In this document: one piece after another, positions 53,536 through 63,369 of the stretch
How positions within the stretch are numbered: the stretch's first letter is position 1
How the letters are laid out: each line of letters begins with the position of its first letter
Notes under the pieces: model-generated
What the model was told of the DNA's origin: nothing
The model's input: only the letters and a program-made list of their open reading frames with translations
Databases searched by the model: none
Assembly: GCA_038751255.1 (NCBI GenBank)
Contig: JBCDGN010000001.1
Location: forward strand, 62,001 to 126,000
Length of the DNA: 64,000 nt
Reading direction: 5' to 3'
From: JANSYP01 sp038751255
GTDB taxonomy: Bacteria; Pseudomonadota; Alphaproteobacteria; Rhodobacterales; Rhodobacteraceae
Program-made: the position numbers and the translations under genes

Positions 53536-54503
53536 TTTACCGAAGGCTCTTTGGCGGCATCTGAGGGCGATCGATCCATGGCATAGACGCGGCGCATTGC
53601 CAGGGGCGTGAGAAACATGGGCACTTGGTAGGTGCCGAGAAAGACCAAGAAAAAACTCAAGAGCTCAGGTGGCAGGGCGATGATGAACAGCGACACATTC
53701 CGATTGCCCGACGCGATGGCCAGGGAAACCGCTTCGGCTTTGGGTCTGGACGCTTTGAGCAGCGCAAAGATCGTGATCTGTAGACCGAAATTCACCGCGA
53801 AGGACAAACCAAGCAAGAACAGAATTTCATGCGGTGCCGCGCGCATTAATGGTCCAAGCGCGCCCATCAAACCGAAAACCAAAAGCATCAACACAAGTGT
53901 CGCAAGACCGTCCACAGCCTTTGCCTGTGGCGCGCGCAGCTCGGGCACAAAAAGTGATCTTGTGATCAGACCAAGCACCGCCGCCGGTAGCAAAAACAGA
54001 AAAAGCTGTCCCGAAGAAAAGATCGCTTCGCCAGGATCGCCCAGTTCAGGCAGGATCAGAAAGAGAGGCAACATCGTGACCGGCAATATGACATGCCCAA
54101 TCGCCATCGTCCGAAAGGCTGGTTCTGGATCGGCCTTCATCAGCGCTGCGATGGTGGAGCTGCCAATGAGCGCCGGGGCAGCCGTGGCCAAGACCACCGA
54201 AATCGCTGCAGGGGACGCTGCAAGCCCGAGGATCAGCAATAGGCAGGCCAGAGACATCGGCAGCGCCATCTGTAAAATGACCACAAAGACGAGACTGCTT
54301 GCGGGTGATCTGAGACCCTCTCGCAGTTGCCGTGGCCCGACACGGAAGGCCGCCAATGCGAGCACCACAAAGACCATTATCGACACATAAGGCAGGACGG
54401 CTTTGGCTTGATCTTGGAAGAGCACGCCGAACAAGAGGGTGATCGGCAATCCGACCCGCCCATACTGCGCGGCAAGTCCAAAGACATTGAGAAACAATCT
54501 CAT
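53532..54503 (-). CDS. BASS-family (bile acid:sodium symporter-like) transporter
   Basis: The 323-residue inner-membrane protein has about nine or ten hydrophobic helices. Features of the BASS/SBF fold include LATAAPALIGSSTIAALMKAD, with its broken helix, and EAVSLAIASGNRNVSLFIIALP. Members move organic anions or small acids with sodium. The gene is directly upstream of davA and overlaps it by 4 bp. This suggests transport of a substrate or product of lysine breakdown such as 5-aminovalerate, but that is inference from position. Confidence 0.82.
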   Translation of the reverse strand: MRLFLNVFGLAAQYGRVGLPITLLFGVLFQDQAKAVLPYVSIMVFVVLALAAFRVGPRQLREGLRSPASSLVFVVILQMALPMSLACLLLILGLAASPAAISVVLATAAPALIGSSTIAALMKADPEPAFRTMAIGHVILPVTMLPLFLILPELGDPGEAIFSSGQLFLFLLPAAVLGLITRSLFVPELRAPQAKAVDGLATLVLMLLVFGLMGALGPLMRAAPHEILFLLGLSFAVNFGLQITIFALLKASRPKAEAVSLAIASGNRNVSLFIIALPPELLSFFLVFLGTYQVPMFLTPLAMRRVYAMDRSPSDAAKEPSVK

Positions 54504-54628
54504 TCAACCAAACGCCCAGACAGACCGTCAAAGGTTACCAAAACGGCAAAGCTCTCGGATCGCGATCTCGTACACCTGCCATCACCTTGAACAGAAAGCG
54601 CATGTATCATTTCCACTCTCAAGAGCCT

Positions 54629-54653
54629 CGCGCACCAATGCAGCGGGTGCGCG
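54629..54653 (-). terminator. Hairpin between RND operon and BASS transporter gene
   Basis: CGCGCACC (54629-54636) and GGTGCGCG (54646-54653) form a perfect 8 bp stem with a 9-nt loop. It lies 34 bp after the stop of the RND pump gene. No U-tract follows on the minus strand, so it may be a weak terminator or an mRNA-stabilising structure. Confidence 0.4.
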
Positions 54654-54686
54654 AAGTCTGTTTGGGTATTTTGTGCTGACAGAGAC

Positions 54687-57600
54687 TTACTCTGCGGCAG
54701 CCGGTGTCGCAGGCGCTGGAGCCACCTCTAGCGGGGTATCTGCGCCTTTGTACTGGCGCTTGATCCGTTCTCGCAGGATTTGCATCACTACGTAGAGCAC
54801 CGGGATAAGGATGACCCCGATCACTGTGGCAGCCAGCATGCCTGAGAACACCGCGATACCGATGGCCTTTTGGCTGGCCGCACCTGCGCCAGACGCCGTC
54901 AGAAGTGGCACCACCCCAAGAAGGAAGGATAAGGCCGTCATCATCACTGCGCGGAAACGCATCTGTGCTGCTTTGGTTGCGGCTTCGCGGATCGACAGGC
55001 CCGAGGCGCGCTGCTCCATTGCAAATTCTACAATCAGAATGGCGTTTTTCGCCCCAAGCCCGATCAGCATGATCATCCCGATCTGCGTGTAGAGGTTGAT
55101 ATCGGTTCCGACGACAAAGACGCCTACGACAGCCCCGAACAAGGCGACAGTGACGGACATAAAGATCGCCACCGGCATGCTCCAGCTCTCGTATTGCGCC
55201 ACAAGGAAGAGATAGCCGAACACAATCGCCATCACCAAAATGACTTGTACCAGACCGCCGGAGGCTTCTTGCTGCTGCGCGGTCCCGGTCCACTCATAGG
55301 TGTAACCAGAGGGCAGGGCATTGGCGGATTCCTCCTCCAGGGCCCGGATCGCGTCCCCGGTGGAGAAGCCCGGAGCGGGGATCGCTGTGACCGTAGCGGC
55401 GCGGAACAGATTGAACCTGGTCAGCGACATCGGTCCCAGAATATTGTCCACATCGATCAAGGTTCGAAGAGGCACCATATCACCGGTCGAGGAGCGTGCG
55501 TAGAGATTGCCAATGTCTTCAATCTTCGTGCGGTAATTGCCGTCGGCCTGGATCATTACCTGATAGACCCGACCGAACAGGTTGAAGTCATTGACATAGA
55601 AAGACCCAAGATAGGCCTGCATGGTTTGGAACACTTCCGAGACCGGCACATCGAGCGTTTTCGCCTTCTCGCGGTCGAGATCGACGAAGACCTGGGGGAC
55701 ATTCGCGCGGAATGTGGTGTAGGCTTGCTGGATCTCCGGGCGTTGATTGACCGCATAAACCAGGCCGCCCAATGAAGAGGCCAGATCCTGCGGCGTCCCA
55801 CCTCCGATTTGCTGGACCATCATCTCCACCCCCGCGGAGTTCCCCAGACCGGCAATGGGTGGCGGGCTAAACGCCACAATACTCGCGGCAGCTTCTTGCG
55901 AGGCAATCCCATAAATCTGGCGTAAGATACCGTCGGCGCTGAGTTCGGGTGTTTGGCGATCATCCCAAGGATCGAGACTTGCAATCAGCATCGCGCCGTT
56001 AGAGCCCGAACCATTCAACAGGCTGAACCCGTTCACGGTGATGGATGAACTCACCCCTGGGATCTGGTCGATCTGCTGCTCTATCCTTTGCGTAACTTCC
56101 TCTGTCCGATTTAGAGAGGCCGCATCGGGAAGCTGCACATCGACGAAAAGCGCACCTTGGTCTTCGATCGGCAAAAAGCCGAAAGAGGTTTTGGTCAAGA
56201 TGGTCCCGCTGAGCACAATCAGCCCGGCGATGATGGCAATCGAGAGGATCGAGACCCGCACCAGCCGTCTTACGATGGCAACATAGCCCGAACGCGTCCG
56301 GTCGATGAGGCCCTCAAAAACCGCCAGCAGGCCTTTCGGTGGGCCAGAACGCGGTTTCAAAACCAATCCGCAAAGCGCCGGTGACAGGGTCAGCGCGTTG
56401 ATGGATGAGATCACCACGGCCGTGGAAATGGTCACCGCAAATTGCGAGTAAAGGCGTCCAGTAATCCCGGGCATAAAGGTGACGGGAATGAATACGGCTA
56501 GCAAAACCAGTGTGGTCGCGATCACTGGGGTCGTGATCTGGCCCATGGCTTTGGCGGTGGCCTCGGCAGGCGGCAAACCCTCTTCCGCGATGATCCGTTC
56601 GACGTTTTCCACAACCACGATAGCATCATCGACCACGATCCCGATCGCGAGGACGAGCGCGAAGAGAGACACAGTGTTAAGTGACATGCCGAAAGCGAGC
56701 AGAAAAGCGAAGGTCCCGATCAGAGACACAGGAATGGCAACCATCGGAATGATCGTGGCACGCCAACTTCCCAAGAAGATAAAGACCACTGTCATCACCA
56801 GAGCGAAGGTGAGAGCGAGGGTCGTGACCACATCGTTCAGAGACTGTTCGACGAATTTTGTGGAGTCGTATGGGATCTCATAAACCACATCATCGGGAAA
56901 GCCCTGTGCCAAGCGGTCGAGCTCTGCTGTGACCCTTTCGGCCACCGCAACCGCATTCGCGCCCGGAGCTTGATAGACTGCAAGCACCGTGGCAGGGACG
57001 CCTGAGAAACGCCCAGAGGCGGTGTAGAAGCTCGACCCAAGCTCGATCCGCGCGATATCGCGCAGCCGAACGATGGACCCGGCATCGCCCGTACGGACCA
57101 CGATGTCGCCGAACTGGGTGGTGTTATCCAACCGGCCTTGGCCCTTGATCGTGTATTGAAACTGTTGATCTCCGGGAACGGGCGGCGCGCCGATTTGACC
57201 GGCGGCGACCTCTAGGTTTTGGTCTTGTATCGCTCCAATCACGTCAGAAGGCGCGATCCCAAGGCTCGCCATCCGGTCGGGATCCATCCAAATCCGCATC
57301 GCATAGGCGAAATCGGTCAGAACATCGGCTCTACCAACCCCATTGATCCGTGCAAGAGCGTCCTTGAGGTTAATCGAGGCATAGTTGGACAGAAAAACCT
57401 CGTCATAGGTGCCTTCGGGCGATGTCAAAGAGATCACCATCAGCATGTTGGTCGAGGCTTTTTGTGTGACGACGCCGGTGTCGGTCACCTCGGTCGGCAA
57501 TTGCGCCAGGGCTTGGCTGGTCCGGTTTTGCACATTGACCGAGGCGATGTCCGGATCAGTGCCCACTTCGAACGTGATATCAAGGCTATAGCCGCCGTTG

Positions 57601-57854
57601 TCAGAACTTTGCGACGACATATAGATCATGTCGTCCACGCCGTTCACTTGCGCCTCAATGGGCGCCGCGACAGAGTTTTCCACGGTCTCCGCGCTCGCAC
57701 CGGTATAGCTTGCACTTACATTGACCACGGGTGGCGTGATGTCAGGAAATTGCTCAACCGGCAGGACGAAATAGGAAATCCCACCCATGATCGTCAGCAC
57801 GAGCGAGATCACCAATGCCATTTTGGGTCGGTGGATGAAGACGGTGGAAAACAT
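54687..57854 (-). CDS. RND multidrug efflux transporter, HAE-1 family
   Basis: The 1055-residue inner-membrane pump begins SYFVLPVEQFPDITPP after the first helix and shows the two-lobe RND layout. The TM4 proton-relay motif GIVVDDAIVVVENVER is present, as is SFGFLPIEDQGALFVDV after the second group of helices. Length and motifs fit AcrB-type drug pumps, so it should export hydrophobic compounds with a periplasmic adaptor and an outer-membrane channel. It lies 6 bp after the adaptor gene. No TolC-like gene is in the window. Confidence 0.94.
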   Translation of the reverse strand: MFSTVFIHRPKMALVISLVLTIMGGISYFVLPVEQFPDITPPVVNVSASYTGASAETVENSVAAPIEAQVNGVDDMIYMSSQSSDNGGYSLDITFEVGTDPDIASVNVQNRTSQALAQLPTEVTDTGVVTQKASTNMLMVISLTSPEGTYDEVFLSNYASINLKDALARINGVGRADVLTDFAYAMRIWMDPDRMASLGIAPSDVIGAIQDQNLEVAAGQIGAPPVPGDQQFQYTIKGQGRLDNTTQFGDIVVRTGDAGSIVRLRDIARIELGSSFYTASGRFSGVPATVLAVYQAPGANAVAVAERVTAELDRLAQGFPDDVVYEIPYDSTKFVEQSLNDVVTTLALTFALVMTVVFIFLGSWRATIIPMVAIPVSLIGTFAFLLAFGMSLNTVSLFALVLAIGIVVDDAIVVVENVERIIAEEGLPPAEATAKAMGQITTPVIATTLVLLAVFIPVTFMPGITGRLYSQFAVTISTAVVISSINALTLSPALCGLVLKPRSGPPKGLLAVFEGLIDRTRSGYVAIVRRLVRVSILSIAIIAGLIVLSGTILTKTSFGFLPIEDQGALFVDVQLPDAASLNRTEEVTQRIEQQIDQIPGVSSSITVNGFSLLNGSGSNGAMLIASLDPWDDRQTPELSADGILRQIYGIASQEAAASIVAFSPPPIAGLGNSAGVEMMVQQIGGGTPQDLASSLGGLVYAVNQRPEIQQAYTTFRANVPQVFVDLDREKAKTLDVPVSEVFQTMQAYLGSFYVNDFNLFGRVYQVMIQADGNYRTKIEDIGNLYARSSTGDMVPLRTLIDVDNILGPMSLTRFNLFRAATVTAIPAPGFSTGDAIRALEEESANALPSGYTYEWTGTAQQQEASGGLVQVILVMAIVFGYLFLVAQYESWSMPVAIFMSVTVALFGAVVGVFVVGTDINLYTQIGMIMLIGLGAKNAILIVEFAMEQRASGLSIREAATKAAQMRFRAVMMTALSFLLGVVPLLTASGAGAASQKAIGIAVFSGMLAATVIGVILIPVLYVVMQILRERIKRQYKGADTPLEVAPAPATPAAAE

Positions 57855-57860
57855 GCTGCG

Positions 57861-58988
57861 TTACCCCTCCTGGCTGGTGCCAGCGGTGACCGCTTCGACC
57901 GGTGCGCCTGGACGAACCCTTTGCAAACCCTCGACAATCACGGACTCGCCAGGAACCAATCCATCACTGACGATGATTGCAGTGCCTTCGGTGTCGCCGG
58001 TGGTGATATAGCGTTGCTCGACGATCTGCTGATCATTCACCACCAGAACAAAGGGCCCGCGCTGGTCCTGTTGAACCGCGGCCTGAGGGATCAGCGTTTC
58101 TTGCACAGGCTCGGCGGCCTCAATGCTGACATTGACGAAGCCGCCATCGATCAGCAGACCTTCGGCATTCTCAAAGATTGCCCGGATCGCCAGCGTGCCG
58201 GTTGCGGGATCGATCTGATTGTCGCCGAAATCCAATTTGCCAGTTTCATCAAGCTCGCTGCCATTGGGCAGAGTTACATGCACATCAAGATCCGGGGGCG
58301 CGCTCAAGCTGCCGCCATTGGCAATCGCTTCCTGCTGAATGTCGGCCAGCTGGTTTTCACTGATTGAGAAGGTGACAAACATCGGAGAGGTTTGCACCAA
58401 TGTGACCAAGGGACCGGTCGAAGAATTCACCAGGGCCCCAACGCTTACCGCAACTTTGCCGATGACGCCGTCAAAGGGTGCCGAGATCTTGGTATAACTT
58501 AGATTAAGTTCAGCTTCTCTGATGCCCGCTTTGGCCGACAGGATCGCGGCTTCGGCGACCGCTTCATTCGCGCGGGCAACATCAAGCTCTGATTGCGGCA
58601 CGGCCTCGCGCTCCACCAGTTGCCTTTTCCGATCCAGTTCAATCTGGGTGAGGGTCAGATCCGCCTCAGCTTTGGCAAGATCGGCGTTACGCGCGTCCAA
58701 AGTGGCCTGATATTGATCGGGCTCAATATTGAACAATAGCTCGTCTTGAGTGACCACTGCCCCATCTTCGACCACGATATCTTGCAAATACCCATCGACC
58801 CGGGCGACCAGATCGACCTTCGCCACAGCCTCAGAGCGTCCGATAAACACCGTCTCTTGGGTGATTTCTTCTGTATAGGCCGCTGCGACCGACACTTTGG
58901 GCGGTGGTGCACCGTCTTGAGCCTGAGCAGACGCGACGGCCATCGTCGTCAAAAAAATTGCACAAAGGCTTTTGCGGAGCAGGGTCAT
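57861..58988 (-). CDS. RND efflux periplasmic adaptor (membrane fusion protein)
   Basis: The 375-residue protein has a signal peptide (CAIFLTTMAVASAQA, no lipobox Cys seen). The barrel/lipoyl halves are VDLVARVDGYLQDIVVEDG and LSYTKISAPFDGVIGKVAVSVG, flanking a coiled-coil hairpin (about residues 95-155). AAGGAG lies 6 bp before the ATG at 58988; another ATG 6 bp upstream abuts the site. It is co-transcribed with the pump gene, and divergent from the rRNA methyltransferase gene. Confidence 0.93.
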   Translation of the reverse strand: MTLLRKSLCAIFLTTMAVASAQAQDGAPPPKVSVAAAYTEEITQETVFIGRSEAVAKVDLVARVDGYLQDIVVEDGAVVTQDELLFNIEPDQYQATLDARNADLAKAEADLTLTQIELDRKRQLVEREAVPQSELDVARANEAVAEAAILSAKAGIREAELNLSYTKISAPFDGVIGKVAVSVGALVNSSTGPLVTLVQTSPMFVTFSISENQLADIQQEAIANGGSLSAPPDLDVHVTLPNGSELDETGKLDFGDNQIDPATGTLAIRAIFENAEGLLIDGGFVNVSIEAAEPVQETLIPQAAVQQDQRGPFVLVVNDQQIVEQRYITTGDTEGTAIIVSDGLVPGESVIVEGLQRVRPGAPVEAVTAGTSQEG

Positions 58989-59141
58989 CGACATCTCCTT
59001 ATCGCTGGGCACGCCTTTGGCGCTACCACATTCCTGATTGTCTATATTCCTCAAGCATCCCCCTTGCGCCAGGGGCAATCGCAACAGGCTGATCACAATC
59101 GGGGTCTTTCGCGCAGGCCTATGATACGACATAGGCGGGCC

Positions 59142-60311
59142 ATGACCCCCACTGCTCGTTTCCAAACTGCGATCGAAATCTTGGACGCCTATCGTGAAGG
59201 ATCGGCTGCAGAGCAGCTGTTGACACGATGGGCGCGCGCGAGCCGCTATGCCGGGTCGAAAGATCGCGCTGCAGTACGAGATATCGTCTTTGACATTCTG
59301 CGCCGGTTTGAAAGTTGCGCGGTTCAGGGCGGTACACGCACAGGTCGAGGCTTGGTCTTGGGGTACTGTCGCCAACAAGGTATTGATCCGGCGAGCGTAT
59401 TCACAGGCGATCGCTACGGCCCCAAGACTTTAAGTGAAACAGAAGAAAGCGCGGGCGAAGAAACTGCCAAAGGCAGTGCAGCGGCTTTGGATTGTCAGGA
59501 ATGGCTCCTGCCGCGCCTCTCAGCGAGCCTTGGTGCAAACCGCGATGCGATCTTAGAACGGCTGCGCGATCGTGCCCCGGTGTTTCTCAGGGTCAACCTT
59601 GCGCGCTTGTCTCGTGAAGACGCGATCAATGAATTGGTCGCGCAAGGCATTGCAACACGCACACATCCATTGTCCCCTTCAGCGCTGGAAGTGGTTGAGG
59701 GCGCACGCCAAATCAGAAATGCAGCGCTTTATAGTAACGGGTTTATTGAGCTTCAGGACGCGGCGTCTCAGGCGGTGGCCGATTTCGTGCCTTTGTCCGA
59801 AGGCCAAGCGATGCTTGATTACTGCGCGGGCGGCGGCGGCAAGACACTCGCGGTCGCTGGACGCGTCAAAGCAAAGTTTTATCTGCACGATGCCGTGCCA
59901 GCTCGACTGAAGGACGCTCTTACACGGGCCGAGCGTGCTGATGTTGATGTAACCTTGCTCGAAGAGCACGGGCTGTCATCTGGGGCGCCGTTCCCGGTGG
60001 TTCTCGTCGATGCGCCCTGTTCGGGGAGTGGTGCTTGGCGTCGCAGCCCAGAGGGCAAATGGCGGTTTACAGAGCAACGTCTGAACGAGTTATGCGCGAC
60101 CCAATCTAAGATCCTCACAGACGCGGCCTCTCTCGTGGCCTCCGAAGGTGCGCTCGTGTATGCGACCTGTTCCTTGTTGGCGGAAGAAAACCAAGAAGCC
60201 GTGACCGCTTTTCTGGCGGATCACGCGGGCTGGCAGCTCGAGCGGCAGCAGCACTTCACGCCGCTAGACGGCGCTGATGGTTTTTTTGCTGCTTTGCTGC
60301 GCAAATCGTGA
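59142..60311 (+). CDS. RsmB/NOP-family rRNA cytosine-C5 methyltransferase
   Basis: The 389-residue enzyme has the SAM-binding motif MLDYCAGGGGKTLAVAG near residue 224 and two catalytic cysteines: DAPCSGSGAWRRSPEGKW and ATCSLLAEEN. It should methylate a cytosine in 16S rRNA. The N-terminal ~75 residues give a short helical NusB-like segment. ATG 59142 has GGCGGG just before it; an in-frame ATG at 59121 is possible. It precedes cckA on the same strand after 124 bp that hold a CtrA-type box. Confidence 0.9.
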   Translation: MTPTARFQTAIEILDAYREGSAAEQLLTRWARASRYAGSKDRAAVRDIVFDILRRFESCAVQGGTRTGRGLVLGYCRQQGIDPASVFTGDRYGPKTLSETEESAGEETAKGSAAALDCQEWLLPRLSASLGANRDAILERLRDRAPVFLRVNLARLSREDAINELVAQGIATRTHPLSPSALEVVEGARQIRNAALYSNGFIELQDAASQAVADFVPLSEGQAMLDYCAGGGGKTLAVAGRVKAKFYLHDAVPARLKDALTRAERADVDVTLLEEHGLSSGAPFPVVLVDAPCSGSGAWRRSPEGKWRFTEQRLNELCATQSKILTDAASLVASEGALVYATCSLLAEENQEAVTAFLADHAGWQLERQQHFTPLDGADGFFAALLRKS

Positions 60312-60368
60312 CCAGTGGACCGCTTCTTAAAATTTTTGCAGCAGTCGAGAACAATCTAGGTAACTTTC

Positions 60369-60384
60369 TTAAGGCGTGCTTAAC
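60369..60384 (+). promoter_or_regulatory. CtrA-type binding box upstream of cckA
   Basis: TTAA (60369-60372), seven bases and TTAAC (60380-60384) match the full CtrA consensus TTAA-N7-TTAAC. The box ends 51 bp before the cckA ATG. CtrA is the final regulator of the CckA-ChpT-CtrA phosphorelay, so the site would allow feedback on cckA. Confidence 0.72.
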
Positions 60385-60435
60385 TCACGCTCGTCATCAA
60401 CCTATACGAGAGTCAGAATCGAGAGGGATAGCAAT

Positions 60436-62736
60436 ATGCACGGATCGGTGCATATCGGACGCTTGAGTGAAGTTTGCCTTGCTGTGGCCCCGCGTTCTTG
60501 GCCACTGGCCTTCTCTGGCGTGTTGCTTACAGGGTCCGCTGTCATGGTTGCACCCTTTCCTGGCAGCGATGCGCTTTTGGCAGCGGGAAGTGCGCTGCTC
60601 TTCATTTGGTTGGCGGTGCGTGCGGTTGCAGCGTATTACGACCACCAGCGTGATGTTGCAGTGACAAATGTACTCGCGCTGGTTGAGGCGGATGCCAGTC
60701 CTGCGATCCTGACAGATCGCAAAGGCGAGGTGTTAAAGCTAAATCCGTCAGGTGCCGCGCGGTTCGGCAGTCTCAAAGGAGCGCCGGCATTTGCGCCGTG
60801 CTTAGACACTCTCTTCGCTGCACCTGAAGTTGTGTCCCGCAGCCTTTTGGAGGCGGCATCTGTGTCTGGCTACGCCTGGCAGGACCACGAAAGCCGCAAT
60901 GGCCGGGTACGCGTGTCACTCATGCGCCTTCATGGCGATCGATATCTTTGGCGTTTTGAGGATCTGCGCACAGATCAGGCAAATGAGTCCAGCGATTTCG
61001 CGCTTCCGGCTTTGAGTGTCGATGGGGACGGCAAAATCCTGTCTATGACCAACAAGATGAAAGATCTCTTAGGGGACACCGGCGAAGACCTCTCAGACAT
61101 CATCTTGGATCTACCACTAAGGTCGCGCGCACTTCACAGCGTTGCAACACAGGATGGGCCGAAGCAGATACAGGTCTTTGGTGAACCCCGCGAAGATGGC
61201 GGCACCACGGTTTACTTTATGTTTCCTGTGGGCGCTGTCGAAGGCGAAGACTGGACGCTGTTTGATACCATCCCGGTACCATTGCTGAAGCTCACACCCG
61301 ATGGTGAGGTTTTGCAGGCCAATCGCGCTGCCCGGACGTTACTGGAAGACCCGATGCCTCTCGGGCGCCAATTGCAGGAGATGGTGGCGGGGCTCGGTCG
61401 TTCTGTCACTGACTGGCTTCAGGAGTCAGCGGGAGGTCGCGGGTTAAACCAGTCTGAGTTCTTGCAGCTTGTGAACAAAAGCAAAGATGTCTTCGTTCAA
61501 GTGACGCTCAAACGGGTGGCAGATGGAGACCAGACCGCGCTGGTGGCGATGCTCAATGATGCGACCGAGCTCAAAACGCTTGAGGCGCAATTTGTACAAA
61601 GCCAAAAAATGCAGGCGATTGGGCAACTCGCGGGAGGTGTCGCGCATGATTTCAATAATCTTCTGACAGCAATATCAGGACATTGCGACCTTCTCTTAAT
61701 GCGACACGATCAAGGCGATCCAAACTATGGCGATTTGGTGCAGATCCATCAAAACGCCAATCGGGCGGCAAGCCTTGTGGGTCAACTTCTTGCCTTTTCC
61801 AGAAAGCAAACGCTGCAGCCAGAACTGATAGATCTGCGCGATGCGTTGTCGGATTTGACCCATTTGCTGAACCGTTTGGTGGGTGAGAAGGTGCAACTCG
61901 TGCTCCACCACGCGCCGCAACTGCCCCCGATCCGAGCCGATAAGCGGCAGCTTGAACAAGTGATCATGAATTTAGTAGTCAATGCCAGAGACGCGATGCC
62001 CGATGGCGGTCGCATCGAAATCACCACCGAGGCGCAACAGCTCAACACCGAGGTACACCGCAACCGCGCTGCGATACCGCCAGGTGATTATGCGGTGATC
62101 ACCGTCAGAGATGAGGGGATGGGGATCGCCCCCGATAAGCTTCCCAAGATTTTTGAGCCTTTCTACACCACCAAACGCACAGGCGAGGGCACCGGTCTGG
62201 GCCTTTCGACAGCTTACGGGATCATCAAGCAGACAGGTGGCTTTATCTTTGCCGATAGCGATGTCGATATCGGATCCCTCTTCACAATCTATCTGCCAAC
62301 CAATCCAGCCGATGAGGAAGAGGAAGAGGTTTCTGAGGTTACCACCAAAGCCACACCTGCTGTGACCAAGGGGGCAGGCGTCATCTTGCTGGTTGAAGAT
62401 GAAGCGCCCGTGCGTGCCTTTGCTGCGCGCGCGCTTCGGCTGCGTGGCTACACGGTCCTTGAGGCGGAAAACGCCGAACAAGCGCTTGAACGCCTGGCAG
62501 ATCAAAGCCTGATCGTCGATATTTTCGTCACCGATGTTGTGATGCCAGGACTCGATGGTCCCAGTTGGGTGCGGGAAGCGCTCAAGGACAGACCAGATAC
62601 CAAAGTGGTTTTTGTCTCCGGATATGCCGAAGACGCGCTTGCCGATCAGCAGGCGCGCATTCCCAACTCCGTTTTTCTGCCGAAGCCGTTTTCCCTAAAG
62701 GACCTCACCGCAACTGTGCAGCGGCAACTCCACTAA
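60436..62736 (+). CDS. cckA: Hybrid sensor histidine kinase CckA
   Basis: The 766-residue kinase has two N-terminal membrane helices (about 22-40 and 46-68) and PAS-type regions (about 80-370). The HisKA segment FVQSQKMQAIGQLAGGVAHDFNN has phospho-His404, and the ATPase has NLVVNARDAMPDGG. A C-terminal receiver carries Asp700 (DIFVTDVVMPG). The wording around His404 and GHCDLLLMRH is characteristic of CckA, which phosphorylates CtrA through ChpT. In Rhodobacterales this pathway controls motility and GTA production. GAGAGGGA precedes the ATG at 60436, and a CtrA-type box lies upstream. Confidence 0.94.
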   Translation: MHGSVHIGRLSEVCLAVAPRSWPLAFSGVLLTGSAVMVAPFPGSDALLAAGSALLFIWLAVRAVAAYYDHQRDVAVTNVLALVEADASPAILTDRKGEVLKLNPSGAARFGSLKGAPAFAPCLDTLFAAPEVVSRSLLEAASVSGYAWQDHESRNGRVRVSLMRLHGDRYLWRFEDLRTDQANESSDFALPALSVDGDGKILSMTNKMKDLLGDTGEDLSDIILDLPLRSRALHSVATQDGPKQIQVFGEPREDGGTTVYFMFPVGAVEGEDWTLFDTIPVPLLKLTPDGEVLQANRAARTLLEDPMPLGRQLQEMVAGLGRSVTDWLQESAGGRGLNQSEFLQLVNKSKDVFVQVTLKRVADGDQTALVAMLNDATELKTLEAQFVQSQKMQAIGQLAGGVAHDFNNLLTAISGHCDLLLMRHDQGDPNYGDLVQIHQNANRAASLVGQLLAFSRKQTLQPELIDLRDALSDLTHLLNRLVGEKVQLVLHHAPQLPPIRADKRQLEQVIMNLVVNARDAMPDGGRIEITTEAQQLNTEVHRNRAAIPPGDYAVITVRDEGMGIAPDKLPKIFEPFYTTKRTGEGTGLGLSTAYGIIKQTGGFIFADSDVDIGSLFTIYLPTNPADEEEEEVSEVTTKATPAVTKGAGVILLVEDEAPVRAFAARALRLRGYTVLEAENAEQALERLADQSLIVDIFVTDVVMPGLDGPSWVREALKDRPDTKVVFVSGYAEDALADQQARIPNSVFLPKPFSLKDLTATVQRQLH

Positions 62737-62830
62737 ACGTTGTGAGGCGTCTCAGAAGTTGCAATGCGTTTCTTGGGGGTCGGTGAAGAACTTACGAATT
62801 GGCCAACGCGAGGGACGTAACCGCAGTTTC

Positions 62831-63178
62831 CTAGACCTTGCGTGGCTCCATCAGCGCCATGATCGGAAGCGAGAACGGCACCAAAAGCAACCAAGCAAAA
62901 CGTTCACTCCGATTGAGCCAACGCGCGAAGGAAATTGACAAGGCACCGGTGATAAACCCGGTGATCAAACCAACCGCGCCGACGATGGAGGACGTCACTG
63001 ACAGGGCTGCGGCTGTTTCCATAGTGTCGGCCACCACGAACCAACCAATCAATGTGACCGCAAGCACACCAAGGACGAATTCTAACCGTCCGATGGTCCC
63101 GGGCACGGTCCTCAGTCCAGCAAAGAAACCCAATGCGAAAGCGGAATAAATCAGCGCAGTGATAATGAACCCAGTCAT
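62831..63178 (-). CDS. Small four-helix membrane protein of unknown function
   Basis: I do not recognise this 115-residue protein. It consists of about four hydrophobic helices (residues 3-22, 31-50, 58-82 and 93-110) with short loops, few charges inside, and no motif. AAGGAG lies 6 bp before the ATG, supporting a real gene. It is divergent from the pirin gene with 191 bp between starts, and convergent with cckA. Confidence 0.75.
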   Translation of the reverse strand: MTGFIITALIYSAFALGFFAGLRTVPGTIGRLEFVLGVLAVTLIGWFVVADTMETAAALSVTSSIVGAVGLITGFITGALSISFARWLNRSERFAWLLLVPFSLPIMALMEPRKV

Positions 63179-63369
63179 CTTCTTCTCCTTCCACGCTCTT
63201 AGACTTAGGGTCTGTTGAGTGATCTACGAGCAATGCGTTCGACGATAAGCAATAACTTGCCAGGGCAGGTTTTGTGTGTCTGTGCACAATGACACGTACA
63301 GCGCGTGTATTTATTGCCTGACGAAAATGCCTAGCTTTAGCGTACCCAAACGCAAAGGAGGCGTTCGAT

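Noticed and set aside
57219..58367. 382-codon open frame on the plus strand opposite the RND pump and adaptor
   Set aside because: It is rich in His/Arg/Asp with no fold or motif and is opposite two well-supported genes.
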